DNA from: Geothrix campi
GTDB taxonomy: Bacteria > Acidobacteriota > Holophagae > Holophagales > Holophagaceae
NCBI RefSeq assembly: GCF_024609265.1
Contig: NZ_JANHMP010000002.1
Location: 248,001 to 312,000 of the forward strand
Direction: 5' to 3'
Length of the DNA stretch: 64,000 bases
A model generated the notes under the pieces. The model was given only the letters and a program-made list of their open reading frames with translations, had not been told where the DNA came from and searched no databases. The stretch's first letter is position 1; every line of letters starts with the position of its first letter. A program made the position numbers and the translations under genes. Shown here piece after piece: positions 32,558-41,139 of this stretch.

Positions 32558-33616
32558 TCAGGCCCGGTAGAGTGCGGCGCCCCAGTGCAGTCCGGAGCCG
32601 AGCGCGGTGAAGGCCACGAGCATGCCCGGCTGGACCAATCCACCCTCCAGGCATTCGTGGAAGAGGATGGGCAGCGTGGCGGCGGTGGTGTTGCCGTAGC
32701 GCTCGATGTTGTGGGGAACCTTCTCCGCAGGCAGGCCCAGGGCCTTCTGCACGCCTTCGATGATGCGGAGGTTGGCTTGGTGGACCAGCACCAGGTCCAG
32801 GGCTTCCACGGCCACGCCAGCTTCGGCGCAGACGTCGCACACAGCCTGGGGCATCAGGGTCACCGCGGACTTGAAGACCTCCTTGCCGGACATGACCGGG
32901 AGGGTCTCCCCGGCCTGGATCTGCTCCACCGTCACGAAGGGCCTTCGCTTGAAGCTGGCGCCCGGCATGGTGAGCACGCCCGCGCCGGTACCGTCGGTGA
33001 AGAGGCGGGTTTTCAGCAGGCCCGCAGTGCCTTCCCGTGCCTCGATGACCATCGCGCCGGCGCCGTCGCCGAACAGCACGGTCCGGTCACGGCTGAGGGT
33101 GTTCTCGGCGCGTTCGGCCTCGGTGATCTCGCGGGTGGACTGGCCGATGAGGGTGTCCCAGCCCAGGTGCCATGGCATGAAGGCGGTGTGCACCTCGGCC
33201 CCCACGAGCAGGACGCGCCGGTAGCGGCCGCTCTGGAGGAGGAGGTCCGCCAGTTCCAGGCCGTAAAGGAAGCCACTGCACTGTTGCCGAAGATCGAAGG
33301 TGGGGAGGTTCGTGCGGAGCCCCAGGGCCGCCTGGAGCAGTGGCCCGTTGCCCGGCAGCACGTGATCCGGCGTCATGGTCGCGAAGATGGCCGCATCAAT
33401 ATCCGCCATGCCGAGGCCCGCCTTGGCGATGGCGGCACGGGCGGCCATCACGCCAAGATCCGTGGAACCCTGCCCCGGTTCCGCATAGCGCCGCTCCTGG
33501 ATGCCGCTGCGCACGCGAATCCACTCGTCCGAGGTGTCCATGAGCCGCGACAGGGCTTCGTTGGTCACGATATGCGGAGGCAGGCCAATGCCGGTTCCGG
33601 TGATGACACTTTGCAT
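32558..33616 (-). CDS. fabH: 3-oxoacyl-ACP synthase III (KAS III/FabH family)
   Basis: This condensing enzyme joins an acyl-CoA to malonyl-ACP to start fatty acid synthesis. The triad is complete: Cys113 (LRQQCSGFLYG), His279 (LVHQAN) and Asn309 (ERYGNTTAA). From MQSVITG it has 352 residues, with AAAGG seven bases upstream. It is somewhat longer than E. coli FabH (317), and no plsX, fabD or acpP gene is adjacent. It could therefore be a secondary KAS III for branched or special acyl chains. Confidence 0.9.
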   Translation of the reverse strand: MQSVITGTGIGLPPHIVTNEALSRLMDTSDEWIRVRSGIQERRYAEPGQGSTDLGVMAARAAIAKAGLGMADIDAAIFATMTPDHVLPGNGPLLQAALGLRTNLPTFDLRQQCSGFLYGLELADLLLQSGRYRRVLLVGAEVHTAFMPWHLGWDTLIGQSTREITEAERAENTLSRDRTVLFGDGAGAMVIEAREGTAGLLKTRLFTDGTGAGVLTMPGASFKRRPFVTVEQIQAGETLPVMSGKEVFKSAVTLMPQAVCDVCAEAGVAVEALDLVLVHQANLRIIEGVQKALGLPAEKVPHNIERYGNTTAATLPILFHECLEGGLVQPGMLVAFTALGSGLHWGAALYRA

Positions 33617-33673
33617 GGAACGCCTTTCGGGAGGACGGGAGCGCGTCAGCATATCCGGATTCGAAGCGCCCCA

Positions 33674-33704
33674 CAAAACCCCTGACGCGGCGTCAGGGGT
33701 TTTG
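33674..33704. terminator. Rho-independent terminator after the formyltransferase gene
   Basis: A perfect 14-base-pair stem (CAAAACCCCTGACG and its complement) with a CGG loop carries A-run and T-run ends. It lies 12 bases beyond the stop of the leftward 33716-34636 gene and upstream of fabH. Confidence 0.88.
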
Positions 33705-33715
33705 GTCGGCAACTC

Positions 33716-34636
33716 TCACCGCTCGGGCACACCCAGGAGGCGGAGGGCGATGGCCTGCTCGGTGGGGCGCTCGAGGCGAGTTTCGGCAGCCCTCAGGGTG
33801 TGGATCCGCAGGGCGCCGTCGGCGAAGCCAAGCAGCACTCCCTCCCGTGAGGCTCGGAAACAGCCCGCAGGGCAGGGCAGCTCCGTAGGCAGGGCCCAGG
33901 CCACCTTGAGGGTCCCTTCCGTGGTTTCGATGAAAGCATTGGGCCAGGGATCGGCCACGGCACGGATCTGGTTGAACGCCTCCCGAGCCGTCATGGTGAA
34001 GTCAAGGCGCGAGTCGGCGGGCTTCCGTCCGCCGAAGTAGGTGGAAGGGCCGAGGGTCTTCTGATCGATCCGGGGGGTACTGCCATCCACCAGCCCGGGC
34101 ACCGCTTCACGCACCAGGCCACGACCGGCATCCGCGGCCTTCAGGGTGAGGCTCAGCGCCGTCTCGTCCCAGTCGATGGGCAACCGGGCCTGAGCCACGA
34201 TGTGGCCATCATCCGGCTTGGGGGTCATGGCATGCAGGGTGATTCCCGTTTCGGTCTCGCCCTTCACCAGCACCCAATTGATGGGCGCTCGTCCCCGGTA
34301 CTTCGGCAACAGGCTCCCATGCAGGTTGTAGGCGCCGAGTCGGGGGGTCTCCAGGAACCGTGCCTGGATCATCTCCCGGAAATAGAAGCTGAAGAGGAAG
34401 TCGGGCTGGTGGGCCTGGATGGTCTCGAAAACCTCATCCGTATTGAAGACTGGAACCAGGTGGACGGGGATGCCATGCGCCTCGGCCACGACCGCGGGGG
34501 GCGTGAACCACCGCTCGTCCGCACCCTGGGCATAGGTGTACAGGGCCTTCACGTCGATCCCGGCCTCCAGCAGCCCCTCCAGGGCCGCGGTCCCCACGCT
34601 GGAATAGGCGCACACCACGGCGCTCGGGTTCGGCAT
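33716..34636 (-). CDS. Formyltransferase of the ArnA/methionyl-tRNA formyltransferase family
   Basis: This 306-residue enzyme transfers a formyl group from N10-formyltetrahydrofolate. The catalytic Asn104, His106 and Asp143 (YNLHGSLLPKYRGRAPINW and PDDGH) correspond to Asn102, His104 and Asp140 of E. coli ArnA. GETETGITLHAM is close to the ArnA N-terminal domain, and the C-terminal OB-like domain is shorter than in Fmt. ArnA formylates an amino-arabinose nucleotide for lipid A modification, but no other arn genes are nearby. Formylation of another amino sugar is equally possible. A housekeeping Fmt role seems less likely from the motifs. Confidence 0.82.
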   Translation of the reverse strand: MPNPSAVVCAYSSVGTAALEGLLEAGIDVKALYTYAQGADERWFTPPAVVAEAHGIPVHLVPVFNTDEVFETIQAHQPDFLFSFYFREMIQARFLETPRLGAYNLHGSLLPKYRGRAPINWVLVKGETETGITLHAMTPKPDDGHIVAQARLPIDWDETALSLTLKAADAGRGLVREAVPGLVDGSTPRIDQKTLGPSTYFGGRKPADSRLDFTMTAREAFNQIRAVADPWPNAFIETTEGTLKVAWALPTELPCPAGCFRASREGVLLGFADGALRIHTLRAAETRLERPTEQAIALRLLGVPER

Positions 34637-34712
34637 AATCCCTCCCCATCAAGCATCTCATAACCCATTGACCTTCCCCTTCGTAGCCGTATGTTGTGTC
34701 GGGAGTCGTCCC

Positions 34713-35771
34713 ATGCGTGTGCGCGTCCTGCCCCTGCTGCTTGGCGCTGCGCTGTTGCTGGCCGGGGAGGATCCCTTTGAAGCACCACCTGAAATCCAGG
34801 CCTTTGCCAGGCAGCAGACCATAGCCAAGGATGGCGTGCCTGCCAAGGTCTCGGCCCTGCTCAAGGCCTTCTTCGCCTCTCCTGAGGAGGGTGGGCTGGG
34901 GATCACCTATGACAACGCCTACACCAGAACCCCCAAGGAAGTGTGGCGAGATCGCAAAGCCAACTGCCTCAGCCTCACCACGCTCTATGTTGGTGCCTGC
35001 AGATCCATCGGTCTCGAGGTGCGGTACGGCGAACCTCTGCGGATCAGCCGCTGGCGGCGGGTGGGTACGACCATCCGGTTCGAACGGCACGTGGTGGCCG
35101 TGGTGCAGTGTGGAACCCCGGGCCAGGAGCTGGTGGCCGACTTCCTGCCGGAGGTGCGGCGGGTCAGCCTCCTCATCGCGCCGCTGGAGCCCAAGCGGGT
35201 GTTGGCGCTTTACCACAGCAACCGGGCGGTCGAACTGATGGCAGAGTCCCGCATCGAGGACGCGGTGGCAGCGGCTCACCGGGCGCTCGAGGTGGACCCT
35301 GGCCTGGGCGTGGGCTGGAACATCCTCGGAGTGGTCCAGCGGGCCCAGGGACAAGAGGTCGAAGCCGAGGCCTCCTTCCGGAAGGCCTTGGCGGTGGATC
35401 CCAAGGACGGCGCTCCCTGCGGGAACCTGGAGAACCTCCTGCGTGCACAGGGTCGGGTGGAGGAGGCGCAGACTTACCGGGAGCGCGGGCTGGAGATCCG
35501 GAAGCGGGATCCGTTCTTCAATGCCTTCCTGGCCGAGGAGGCTCTCGGCGAACAACAGTGGGAAGAGGCGGGGCGGCGGATCAAGCAGGCCATCCGGCTG
35601 CTTCCCATGGAACCGGAGTTCTACTGGATCCAGGCTCGCGTCGCATTGGCCCAGGGGCGGACCAAGGACGCCATCAAGGCCCTGGAGAAGGCCCGGAAGT
35701 GGGCCCAGCCCGAGGCACAGGCCCGTTACGACAGCAAGCTCACACTCCTCCGGAACATCAAACAGGAGTGA
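34713..35771 (+). CDS. Secreted transglutaminase-like and TPR protein
   Basis: This 352-residue protein has a signal peptide (VLPLLLGAALLLAG). A transglutaminase-like Cys-His-Asp triad is visible: Cys85 (RKANCLSLTTLY), His126 (ERHVVAVV) and Asp143 (VADFLP). From about residue 165 four or five TPR helical repeats follow (AVAAAHRALEVDPGLGVGW, then SFRKALAVDPKDG). GGGAG lies eight bases before the ATG at 34713. Such fusions may process or bind envelope peptides. It is convergent with the next TPR gene, only six bases apart. Confidence 0.82.
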   Translation: MRVRVLPLLLGAALLLAGEDPFEAPPEIQAFARQQTIAKDGVPAKVSALLKAFFASPEEGGLGITYDNAYTRTPKEVWRDRKANCLSLTTLYVGACRSIGLEVRYGEPLRISRWRRVGTTIRFERHVVAVVQCGTPGQELVADFLPEVRRVSLLIAPLEPKRVLALYHSNRAVELMAESRIEDAVAAAHRALEVDPGLGVGWNILGVVQRAQGQEVEAEASFRKALAVDPKDGAPCGNLENLLRAQGRVEEAQTYRERGLEIRKRDPFFNAFLAEEALGEQQWEEAGRRIKQAIRLLPMEPEFYWIQARVALAQGRTKDAIKALEKARKWAQPEAQARYDSKLTLLRNIKQE

Positions 35772-35777
35772 ACCGCC

Positions 35778-37457
35778 TCAGTTCGCCTCCAGCTCCGCCA
35801 GCGCGGCCTGGGCATCGGCGCTATCCGGATGATGCAGCAGGCACTCGCGCAGGTAGCGGCGGGCGCCGTCGAGATCCTCCAGTTCCCGCCTGGCCTCGGC
35901 GAGGTGGAGCAGGGCCTCCTCGGACTGGCCGTCGACCTGGAGGGCCTGCCGCCAATGGCCCTCGGCGCGGTCCCAGTCGCCGAGTTCGGCGCAGCCATGA
36001 CCCGCGTCCAGCAGGTACCTGATGTTGCGGGAATCCATGTGTACCGCGCGCTCCAGGTCCAGGCGCGCCGGGGCGTGCTCGCCCAGGTTGGCCCGGGCGA
36101 GGCCCCGCAAGTGCCAGAAGTCGGCCTGTTCCCGACAGGCTCCGCCCAGGCCGTTCAGGTATGGCAGCAGAGCCTCCCAGGCCTCCAGGCCGGCGAGGCA
36201 GTCGGCCTGGAGCAGGAGGAGATCCGTGTCGTCGGGCGCCTTGCGGAGCAGAGCGGCGACCTCCTCGTAGGCGGCCTCGTACTCCCCCAGGGCCACCCGG
36301 ATCTGCAGGAGGAGGGGCGGGTGATGGTCGCCCTGGCCTTCGAGCGGGAGTTTTTCCAGCAGCTCCTTCGCGAAGGCTGGATCGTCCTCCCACCAGAAGG
36401 CGAACTCGGCCCGGCGGAGTTGCCATTCCGCGCGGAGCGAATCGCCCGCGGCGCCGGCGGGGATGGTCTGCCAGGCTCGTTCCAGGCTGTCGAGGGCTGC
36501 TTGCTCCTGGCGCAATTCGAGAGCGGTCTGGTACCGCTCCATCCAGAGCCGGAAAGCCTCCGGGAGGTGGCGGACCGCGGCCTCCACCAGCCGCCAGGCG
36601 CCTTTCAGGTCCCCCAGGCGCCGGCGGGATATGGTTTCCGCGAGCCAGAGCAGGGGCTGGTCGCGACGCTCCCGGGGGAGCCCCTGGACGAGGGCCAGGG
36701 CCTCGGCCGGACGGCCGTTCCGCAAGAGGTGCATGGATGCGGCGCCGCGATCCCAGGGCAGGCGGGGATCACCGTGGCGGGAGGCCAGCAGGTTCAGTGC
36801 GCGCTCGGCCACGTCCTCCCGTCCGTGCTGGAGTCCGGCCAGCATCAGGTCCTCGAGGACGAGGGGATCGTCCCAGGCCAAAGGCAGGGCCAGCTCGAAG
36901 TGGACCCAGGCTTCGTGGAGGGCGTCTGCACGGCCGGAGCGCAGCAGGAGCATCCCCTGCAGATGACGCAGCCGAGCCATGCGTGGGGCCAGCCGGAGGA
37001 GCCAGCCCCCCCAGGCCAGGCGCCGTTCGGAGGGCCTTTCCGGAATCCGCCGGAAGGCCTGCGACACCACCAGGCGCTTCCAGAGGGGAAGGCGGAAGAG
37101 TTGGGCCTCCAGGGCCTCCAGCCAGGCTCGGTCCCGGTAGCCCAGGGACTGATGCGCCGCGCTGCGCAGGAGCCGGATCCGGTAGCCCAGTTCCCCGGTG
37201 GCGAGGGGTGCGCCGGATAGGCACTCCGCCACGGCCGAGGCAGGCTCGCCCGCGGCCCACATGGCTTCGGCCCGGGCCAGGCGCGTCGGGTAGACCCAGG
37301 CCTGCCGGAGGGCCCAGCCCAGCCAGGCTCCGGCGGCTACAGTGAGGGGCAGGACCCATCCGAACCTGGGCTCGCGCCGGAAGCCCTCCAGCGACAGGAG
37401 GACCACCAGGAGGAACAGAAGGATGCCCAGAGCCGGGCGCAGTGAGACTTTTGCCAT
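35778..37457 (-). CDS. Membrane-anchored TPR-repeat protein
   Basis: This 559-residue protein has two N-terminal membrane helices (LGILLFLLVVLLSL and VLPLTVAAGAWLGWAL). The rest is a long alpha-solenoid of TPR-like repeats; the clearest repeat near the end contains AEGHWRQALQVDGQSEEALLHLAEA. It is rich in Leu, Ala, Trp and Arg. It probably scaffolds a protein complex at the membrane, but no partner is suggested by neighbours. Function is unknown. The start has GGAG only three bases upstream, so the exact start is uncertain. Confidence 0.8.
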   Translation of the reverse strand: MAKVSLRPALGILLFLLVVLLSLEGFRREPRFGWVLPLTVAAGAWLGWALRQAWVYPTRLARAEAMWAAGEPASAVAECLSGAPLATGELGYRIRLLRSAAHQSLGYRDRAWLEALEAQLFRLPLWKRLVVSQAFRRIPERPSERRLAWGGWLLRLAPRMARLRHLQGMLLLRSGRADALHEAWVHFELALPLAWDDPLVLEDLMLAGLQHGREDVAERALNLLASRHGDPRLPWDRGAASMHLLRNGRPAEALALVQGLPRERRDQPLLWLAETISRRRLGDLKGAWRLVEAAVRHLPEAFRLWMERYQTALELRQEQAALDSLERAWQTIPAGAAGDSLRAEWQLRRAEFAFWWEDDPAFAKELLEKLPLEGQGDHHPPLLLQIRVALGEYEAAYEEVAALLRKAPDDTDLLLLQADCLAGLEAWEALLPYLNGLGGACREQADFWHLRGLARANLGEHAPARLDLERAVHMDSRNIRYLLDAGHGCAELGDWDRAEGHWRQALQVDGQSEEALLHLAEARRELEDLDGARRYLRECLLHHPDSADAQAALAELEAN

Positions 37458-37474
37458 GGCTCCAGGGTACGCGA

Positions 37475-37500
37475 CGAGCCCCGGCCGGAACCGGGGCTCG
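37475..37500. terminator. Hairpin downstream of the cold-shock gene
   Basis: A perfect 10-base-pair GC-rich stem (CGAGCCCCGG and its complement) has a 6-base loop. It lies 15 bases past the stop codon of the leftward cold-shock gene. No T-tract follows, so terminator function is tentative. Confidence 0.5.
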
Positions 37501-37515
37501 GGAGAAATCGGGTGG

Positions 37516-37719
37516 TCAGATCTTCATGACGTTCGCGGCCTGGGGACCCTTGGGGCCCTGCACCACCTCGAAACTGACGCGCTGCTTCTCATCCAGGGTA
37601 CGGAAACCCTTGGACTGGAGCGCAGAGTAATGGACGAAGATGTCGGCGCCACCCTCATCGGGGGTGATGAAGCCGAACCCCTTCTCGGCGTTGAACCACT
37701 TGACGGTGCCTTCGGACAT
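37516..37719 (-). CDS. csp: Cold-shock protein (CspA family)
   Basis: This is a 67-residue OB-fold nucleic-acid chaperone. RNP1 (KGFGFITP) and RNP2 (DIFVHYSAL) are intact. The start [10 protein letters not shown] is supported by family length and GGAAG six bases upstream; the longer in-frame extension is untranslated leader. The promoter at 37888-37916 would give a leader of about 160 bases, as in cold-induced csp mRNAs whose 5' region acts as a thermosensor. Confidence 0.96.
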   Translation of the reverse strand: MSEGTVKWFNAEKGFGFITPDEGGADIFVHYSALQSKGFRTLDEKQRVSFEVVQGPKGPQAANVMKI

Positions 37720-37887
37720 GACTTTCTTCCCGGGGACCAAGCCCCTCACGCCTGGAGGTTGATCACGCGATACGCACCAGGCATGCGGGTCGCGGGGGCT
37801 TGCGCCCGAGTGAAACCGGGATCCCCGGCGGGAGTCCCTCCCCACTTTCACGGCTCTTGGGCTGGTAAAGATGGATGGTTGACAGGG

Positions 37888-37916
37888 ATTCTAGGGTCGA
37901 GTGTTGTGGCCTTCAA
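37888..37916 (-). promoter_or_regulatory. Sigma-70-like promoter of the cold-shock gene
   Basis: On the minus strand TTGAAG (37911-37916) and TAGAAT (37888-37893) are separated by exactly 17 bases. Matches to consensus are four and five of six. It predicts transcription from about 37881 and a leader of about 160 bases before the csp ATG. Confidence 0.65.
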
Positions 37917-37932
37917 GACCCAAATCCCGGAA

Positions 37933-38256
37933 TCAGGCCGGAGCGGTGGCCTTCAAGCCCATGACCGCCACCAGAAGCAGCACGAGGAAGAACATCCGAG
38001 CCGGGGTGACGGGCTCCTTGAAGAGCACCATGCCGAGCACCGCCGCGCCGAAGGCCCCGATGCCCACCCACACAGCGTAGGCCGTGCCGATGGGCAGGTC
38101 GCGGGCGGCCAGGCCCAGCAGGACCATGCTCCCCACGATGGCCAGCCCCGTGAGGACCGAGGCTACGGGCCGGGTGAACCCCTGCGTGTATTTCAGGCCG
38201 ACGGCCCAGGCCGTCTCGAGGAGACCGGCGATGAGGAGGAGGGTCCAGCTGCGCAT
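37933..38256 (-). CDS. gdx: SMR-family exporter, guanidinium exporter type (Gdx/SugE)
   Basis: This 107-residue protein has four membrane helices and works as an antiparallel dimer. The essential Glu14 sits in AGLLETAWAVGLKYTQGF, which is the SugE/Gdx pattern rather than that of the multidrug EmrE branch. These export guanidinium ions in exchange for protons. GGGAG lies upstream of the ATG at 38256. A long hairpin (38270-38301) stands directly before it, but its loop does not match the ACGR loops of the guanidine-II riboswitch. Confidence 0.88.
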   Translation of the reverse strand: MRSWTLLLIAGLLETAWAVGLKYTQGFTRPVASVLTGLAIVGSMVLLGLAARDLPIGTAYAVWVGIGAFGAAVLGMVLFKEPVTPARMFFLVLLLVAVMGLKATAPA

Positions 38257-38269
38257 GGGGCTCCCGGAA

Positions 38270-38301
38270 CTGAGAAGGCGGCCCGGAGGCCGCCTTCTCA
38301 G
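38270..38301. terminator. 14-base-pair hairpin upstream of the SMR gene
   Basis: A perfect stem (CTGAGAAGGCGGCC and its complement) has a CGGA loop (TCCG on the minus strand). It sits between the acyl-CoA dehydrogenase region and the SMR start, both leftward. It may terminate upstream transcription or control the SMR gene. No T-tract is present. Confidence 0.55.
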
Positions 38302-38321
38302 GATAGAGCGTTCTCTTTCGA

Positions 38322-38375
38322 TCAATTACCCTGCTGGCTCTCTTTCGCGATGACCAGCCGCTGGATCTCCCGGCC
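38322..38375 (-). pseudogene. Remnant of a second acyl-CoA dehydrogenase 3' end
   Basis: The minus strand encodes REIQRLVIAKESQQGN and a stop. The intact dehydrogenase gene 80 bases upstream ends QIQRLVIAKEIQQGN and a stop. Only this short tail is recognisable; the frame further upstream is low-complexity and unlike the enzyme. It looks like the surviving end of a duplicated or deleted paralogue. It has no start of its own. Confidence 0.75.
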
Positions 38376-38455
38376 ACCGGATGACGAAGCGGCCTCCAGT
38401 GGAGGCCGCGAAGTCAGGATCCGGCGAGGAGGGAATCAGGCCGGAGTGGGTCGGA

Positions 38456-39601
38456 CTAGTTCCCCTGCTGGATTTCCTTGGCGATGACCAACCGCTGGAT
38501 CTGGTTGGTGCCCTCGTAAATCTGCAACAGCTTGGCGTCGCGCATGCACTTCTCGACCAGGTAGTCGCGACTGTAGCCATTGCCGCCGAGGATCTGCACG
38601 GCGTCGGTGCTGACTTCCATGGCGGTGTCGGTGGCGAAGGTCTTGGCAATGGCGCTCTGCTTGGAGTTCTTGATGCCGTTGTCGGTCATCCAGGCGGCCT
38701 GCCAGGTGAGCAGGCGGCTGGCCTCGATCTTCTTGGCCATGTCCGCCAGCATGAAGCTGATGGCCTGGTTCGCGAAGATGGGCTGGCCGAACTGGATGCG
38801 GGTCTTGGCGTACTCCAGGGCGATCTCGAAGGCGGCACGGGCCACGCCCACGCCTCCGGCGGCCACGGCGGCGCGGGTCTGGTCCAGCGTCTTCATGGCG
38901 ATGACGAAGCCCATGCCCTCCTTGCCCAGGAGGTTCTCCACGGGCACTTCGGCGTCGTTGAAGTAGAGCTCCACCTGGTTGGAGGCGCGCTGGCCCATCT
39001 TGTCCATGGCCTTGCCCACCACCAGGCCCGGCGTGTCGCGGGGGACCACGATGCAGCTGGTGCCGCGGGCGCCCTTGCTGGGATCGGTGCTGCAGAAGAG
39101 GGCGTACCAGTCGGCGTAGCCGCCGTTGGTGCAGTAGCACTTGGTGCCGTTGATGATGTACTTGTCGCCCTTCTTCTCGGCGCGGCAGCTCATGCCGCCG
39201 GCGTCGGAGCCGGCATTGGGCTCGGACAGGGAGAAGGCCGCGAACTTGGGCTCCTCGGCGAGCATGCCCAGCCACTTCTTCTTCTGCTCGGGGGAAGCCG
39301 CGACGAGCAGGGGGGTCATGGCGAGGCCGTTGGCCATGATGGAGGTGTAGAGACCGGCGCAGCCCCAGGCCAGCTCCTCGCAGACGATGGCCTCCTCGAC
39401 CTGCTTGGCACCGGGGCCGCCGCAGTCCTCAGGCACCAGGGCCTGGAGGTAGCCCTGGTCCCAGGCCGCCTTGTAGACGTCCACGGCCCACTCGCCGGTC
39501 TCATCGTACTTGCGAGCCACCGGTCGCATGATCTTCTCGGCGAAGGTGTGGGCCCGTTCTTTTTCGGCCAGTTGTTCAGGGGAAAGGGAGAAACCGAGCA
39601 T
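38456..39601 (-). CDS. Acyl-CoA dehydrogenase
   Basis: This 381-residue FAD enzyme introduces the alpha-beta double bond in acyl-CoA. The flavin and substrate motif FSLSEPNAGSD is near 123-133, and the catalytic base Glu363 lies in YEGTNQIQR. The C-terminal LVIAKEI is typical. The start MLGFSLSPEQ has GAGG five bases upstream. It resembles short/branched-chain dehydrogenases (YngJ type) and would fit with the scattered biotin carrier, hydratase and carboxyltransferase genes. A decayed copy of its tail lies just downstream. Confidence 0.95.
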   Translation of the reverse strand: MLGFSLSPEQLAEKERAHTFAEKIMRPVARKYDETGEWAVDVYKAAWDQGYLQALVPEDCGGPGAKQVEEAIVCEELAWGCAGLYTSIMANGLAMTPLLVAASPEQKKKWLGMLAEEPKFAAFSLSEPNAGSDAGGMSCRAEKKGDKYIINGTKCYCTNGGYADWYALFCSTDPSKGARGTSCIVVPRDTPGLVVGKAMDKMGQRASNQVELYFNDAEVPVENLLGKEGMGFVIAMKTLDQTRAAVAAGGVGVARAAFEIALEYAKTRIQFGQPIFANQAISFMLADMAKKIEASRLLTWQAAWMTDNGIKNSKQSAIAKTFATDTAMEVSTDAVQILGGNGYSRDYLVEKCMRDAKLLQIYEGTNQIQRLVIAKEIQQGN

Positions 39602-39766
39602 GAATACCTCTATGGAAAAGGGAGGGGAGGTGACCTGGCTGGAAGAATCCGGAAGGATCAGTCTATCTGCCCGCCTGTCCCGGCCCAAGGCCAGAGGCCC
39701 TGACGCGAAGTAGGATGACGGCGGTCACACCGCGGGCCCGGGTTAAACTTGACGGTTGGAGTATCC

Positions 39767-41122
39767 ATGACCATCCGATTGACCGATCTGGGCAAGGCCG
39801 TCCTCGAGACCGAATACGCCGTGCGGGGGCCCATCGTGGCCCGGGCGGCGGAACTCGAGAAATCGGGCCGCGAGATCATCTACTGCAATATCGGCAATCC
39901 CCAATCCCTGGGGCAGAGGCCCCTCACCTGGAACCGGCAGATCCTGGCTCTCTGCGAGTATCCGGCCCTCATGGATCTGGCCCCTGGTGCCTTCCCGGCG
40001 GACGTGATCGAGACCGCCAGGGCCATCCTGGCCGGCACGAAGCATGGGCTGGGCGCCTACAGTGAAAGCCGCGGCGTACGATTCATCCGCGAGGCGGTGG
40101 CCGAGTTCATCCTGGAACGCGACCACATCGGTGTGGATCCTGACGCCATCTTCCTCACGGACGGCGCCAGCAAGGGCGTGCAGACCGCCCTCCGGATGCT
40201 GATCAGCGGCCCGGGGGACGGCATCATGATCCCCATCCCCCAGTACCCGCTCTACTCGGCCACCATCACGCTCTATGAAGGGCGCATGGTGCCCTACTAC
40301 CTGGACGAGGCCAACGGCTGGAAGCTGAGCCGCACCATGCTGGAGGCCTCCCTGGCTCAGGCAAAAATGGAAGGCACGCATGTGAAGGCCATCTGCGTGA
40401 TCAATCCGGGCAACCCCACCGGCGCGGTGCTGGACGAGGCCAACATCGAGATGGTCATCGACTTCGCCAAGGCTCACGGGCTGACAATCCTGGCCGACGA
40501 GGTCTACCAGGAGAACATCTACCTCCCCGGCGACGAGTTCGTGTCGTTCGCCAAGGTGCTCCACCAGCTGGAGGCGAAGGATGTTTCCCTTTTCAGCTTC
40601 CATTCCTGCTCCAAGGGCTTCCTGGGCGAATGCGGCGTGCGGGGCGGCTACTTCGAGTACCGGAACGTCCCCCAGGATGTGGCCGCGCAGATCCTCAAGC
40701 TCCAGAGCGTGAGCCTCTGCGCCAACCTCGCGGGCCAGGTGGCCACCTATGCCATGGTGCGTCCTCCGAAACCCGGCATGCCCTCCCACCCCCGGTACGT
40801 GGAAGAGAAGGGGGCCATCCTCGATACCCTCAAGCGGCGGGCCATTCTCCTGGCCGAGGGCCTGAACCGCATCGAAGGGATTACCTGCAACGTGATCGCC
40901 GGGGCCATGTATGCCTTCCCCAGCATCGCTCTTCCACCCGGCCGGACGGACTCGGACTATGCGATGGCCCTGCTGGAGCAGACAGGCATCTGCGTGGTGC
41001 CGGGTTCCGGCTTTGGCCAGGCCGAAGGCACCGCCCACTTCCGCACCACCATCCTGCCGCCCACCGAGAAGATCCAGAAAGTGGTCGAAGCCTTGGCAGA
41101 ATTCCACCGGAATTACCGCTAG
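39767..41122 (+). CDS. Alanine-aminotransferase-type PLP aminotransferase
   Basis: This 451-residue class I aminotransferase has NPGNPTG (214-220), the ADEVYQ segment with Asp243, and the Schiff-base lysine Lys283 in SFHSCSKGFLGECGVRGGY. The HSCSKGF pattern and length resemble eukaryote-type alanine transaminases rather than AspC. It would interconvert pyruvate/alanine with glutamate/2-oxoglutarate in the cytosol. The ATG at 39767 has GGAG six bases upstream. An SDR gene follows 17 bases after its stop. Confidence 0.92.
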   Translation: MTIRLTDLGKAVLETEYAVRGPIVARAAELEKSGREIIYCNIGNPQSLGQRPLTWNRQILALCEYPALMDLAPGAFPADVIETARAILAGTKHGLGAYSESRGVRFIREAVAEFILERDHIGVDPDAIFLTDGASKGVQTALRMLISGPGDGIMIPIPQYPLYSATITLYEGRMVPYYLDEANGWKLSRTMLEASLAQAKMEGTHVKAICVINPGNPTGAVLDEANIEMVIDFAKAHGLTILADEVYQENIYLPGDEFVSFAKVLHQLEAKDVSLFSFHSCSKGFLGECGVRGGYFEYRNVPQDVAAQILKLQSVSLCANLAGQVATYAMVRPPKPGMPSHPRYVEEKGAILDTLKRRAILLAEGLNRIEGITCNVIAGAMYAFPSIALPPGRTDSDYAMALLEQTGICVVPGSGFGQAEGTAHFRTTILPPTEKIQKVVEALAEFHRNYR

Positions 41123-41139
41123 AACCTCCAGGAGTCCCC

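Noticed and set aside
38270-38301. Possible guanidine riboswitch in front of the SMR exporter gene
   Set aside because: Only one hairpin is seen and its TCCG loop does not match the paired ACGR loops of guanidine-II; no guanidine-I or -III pattern was found.
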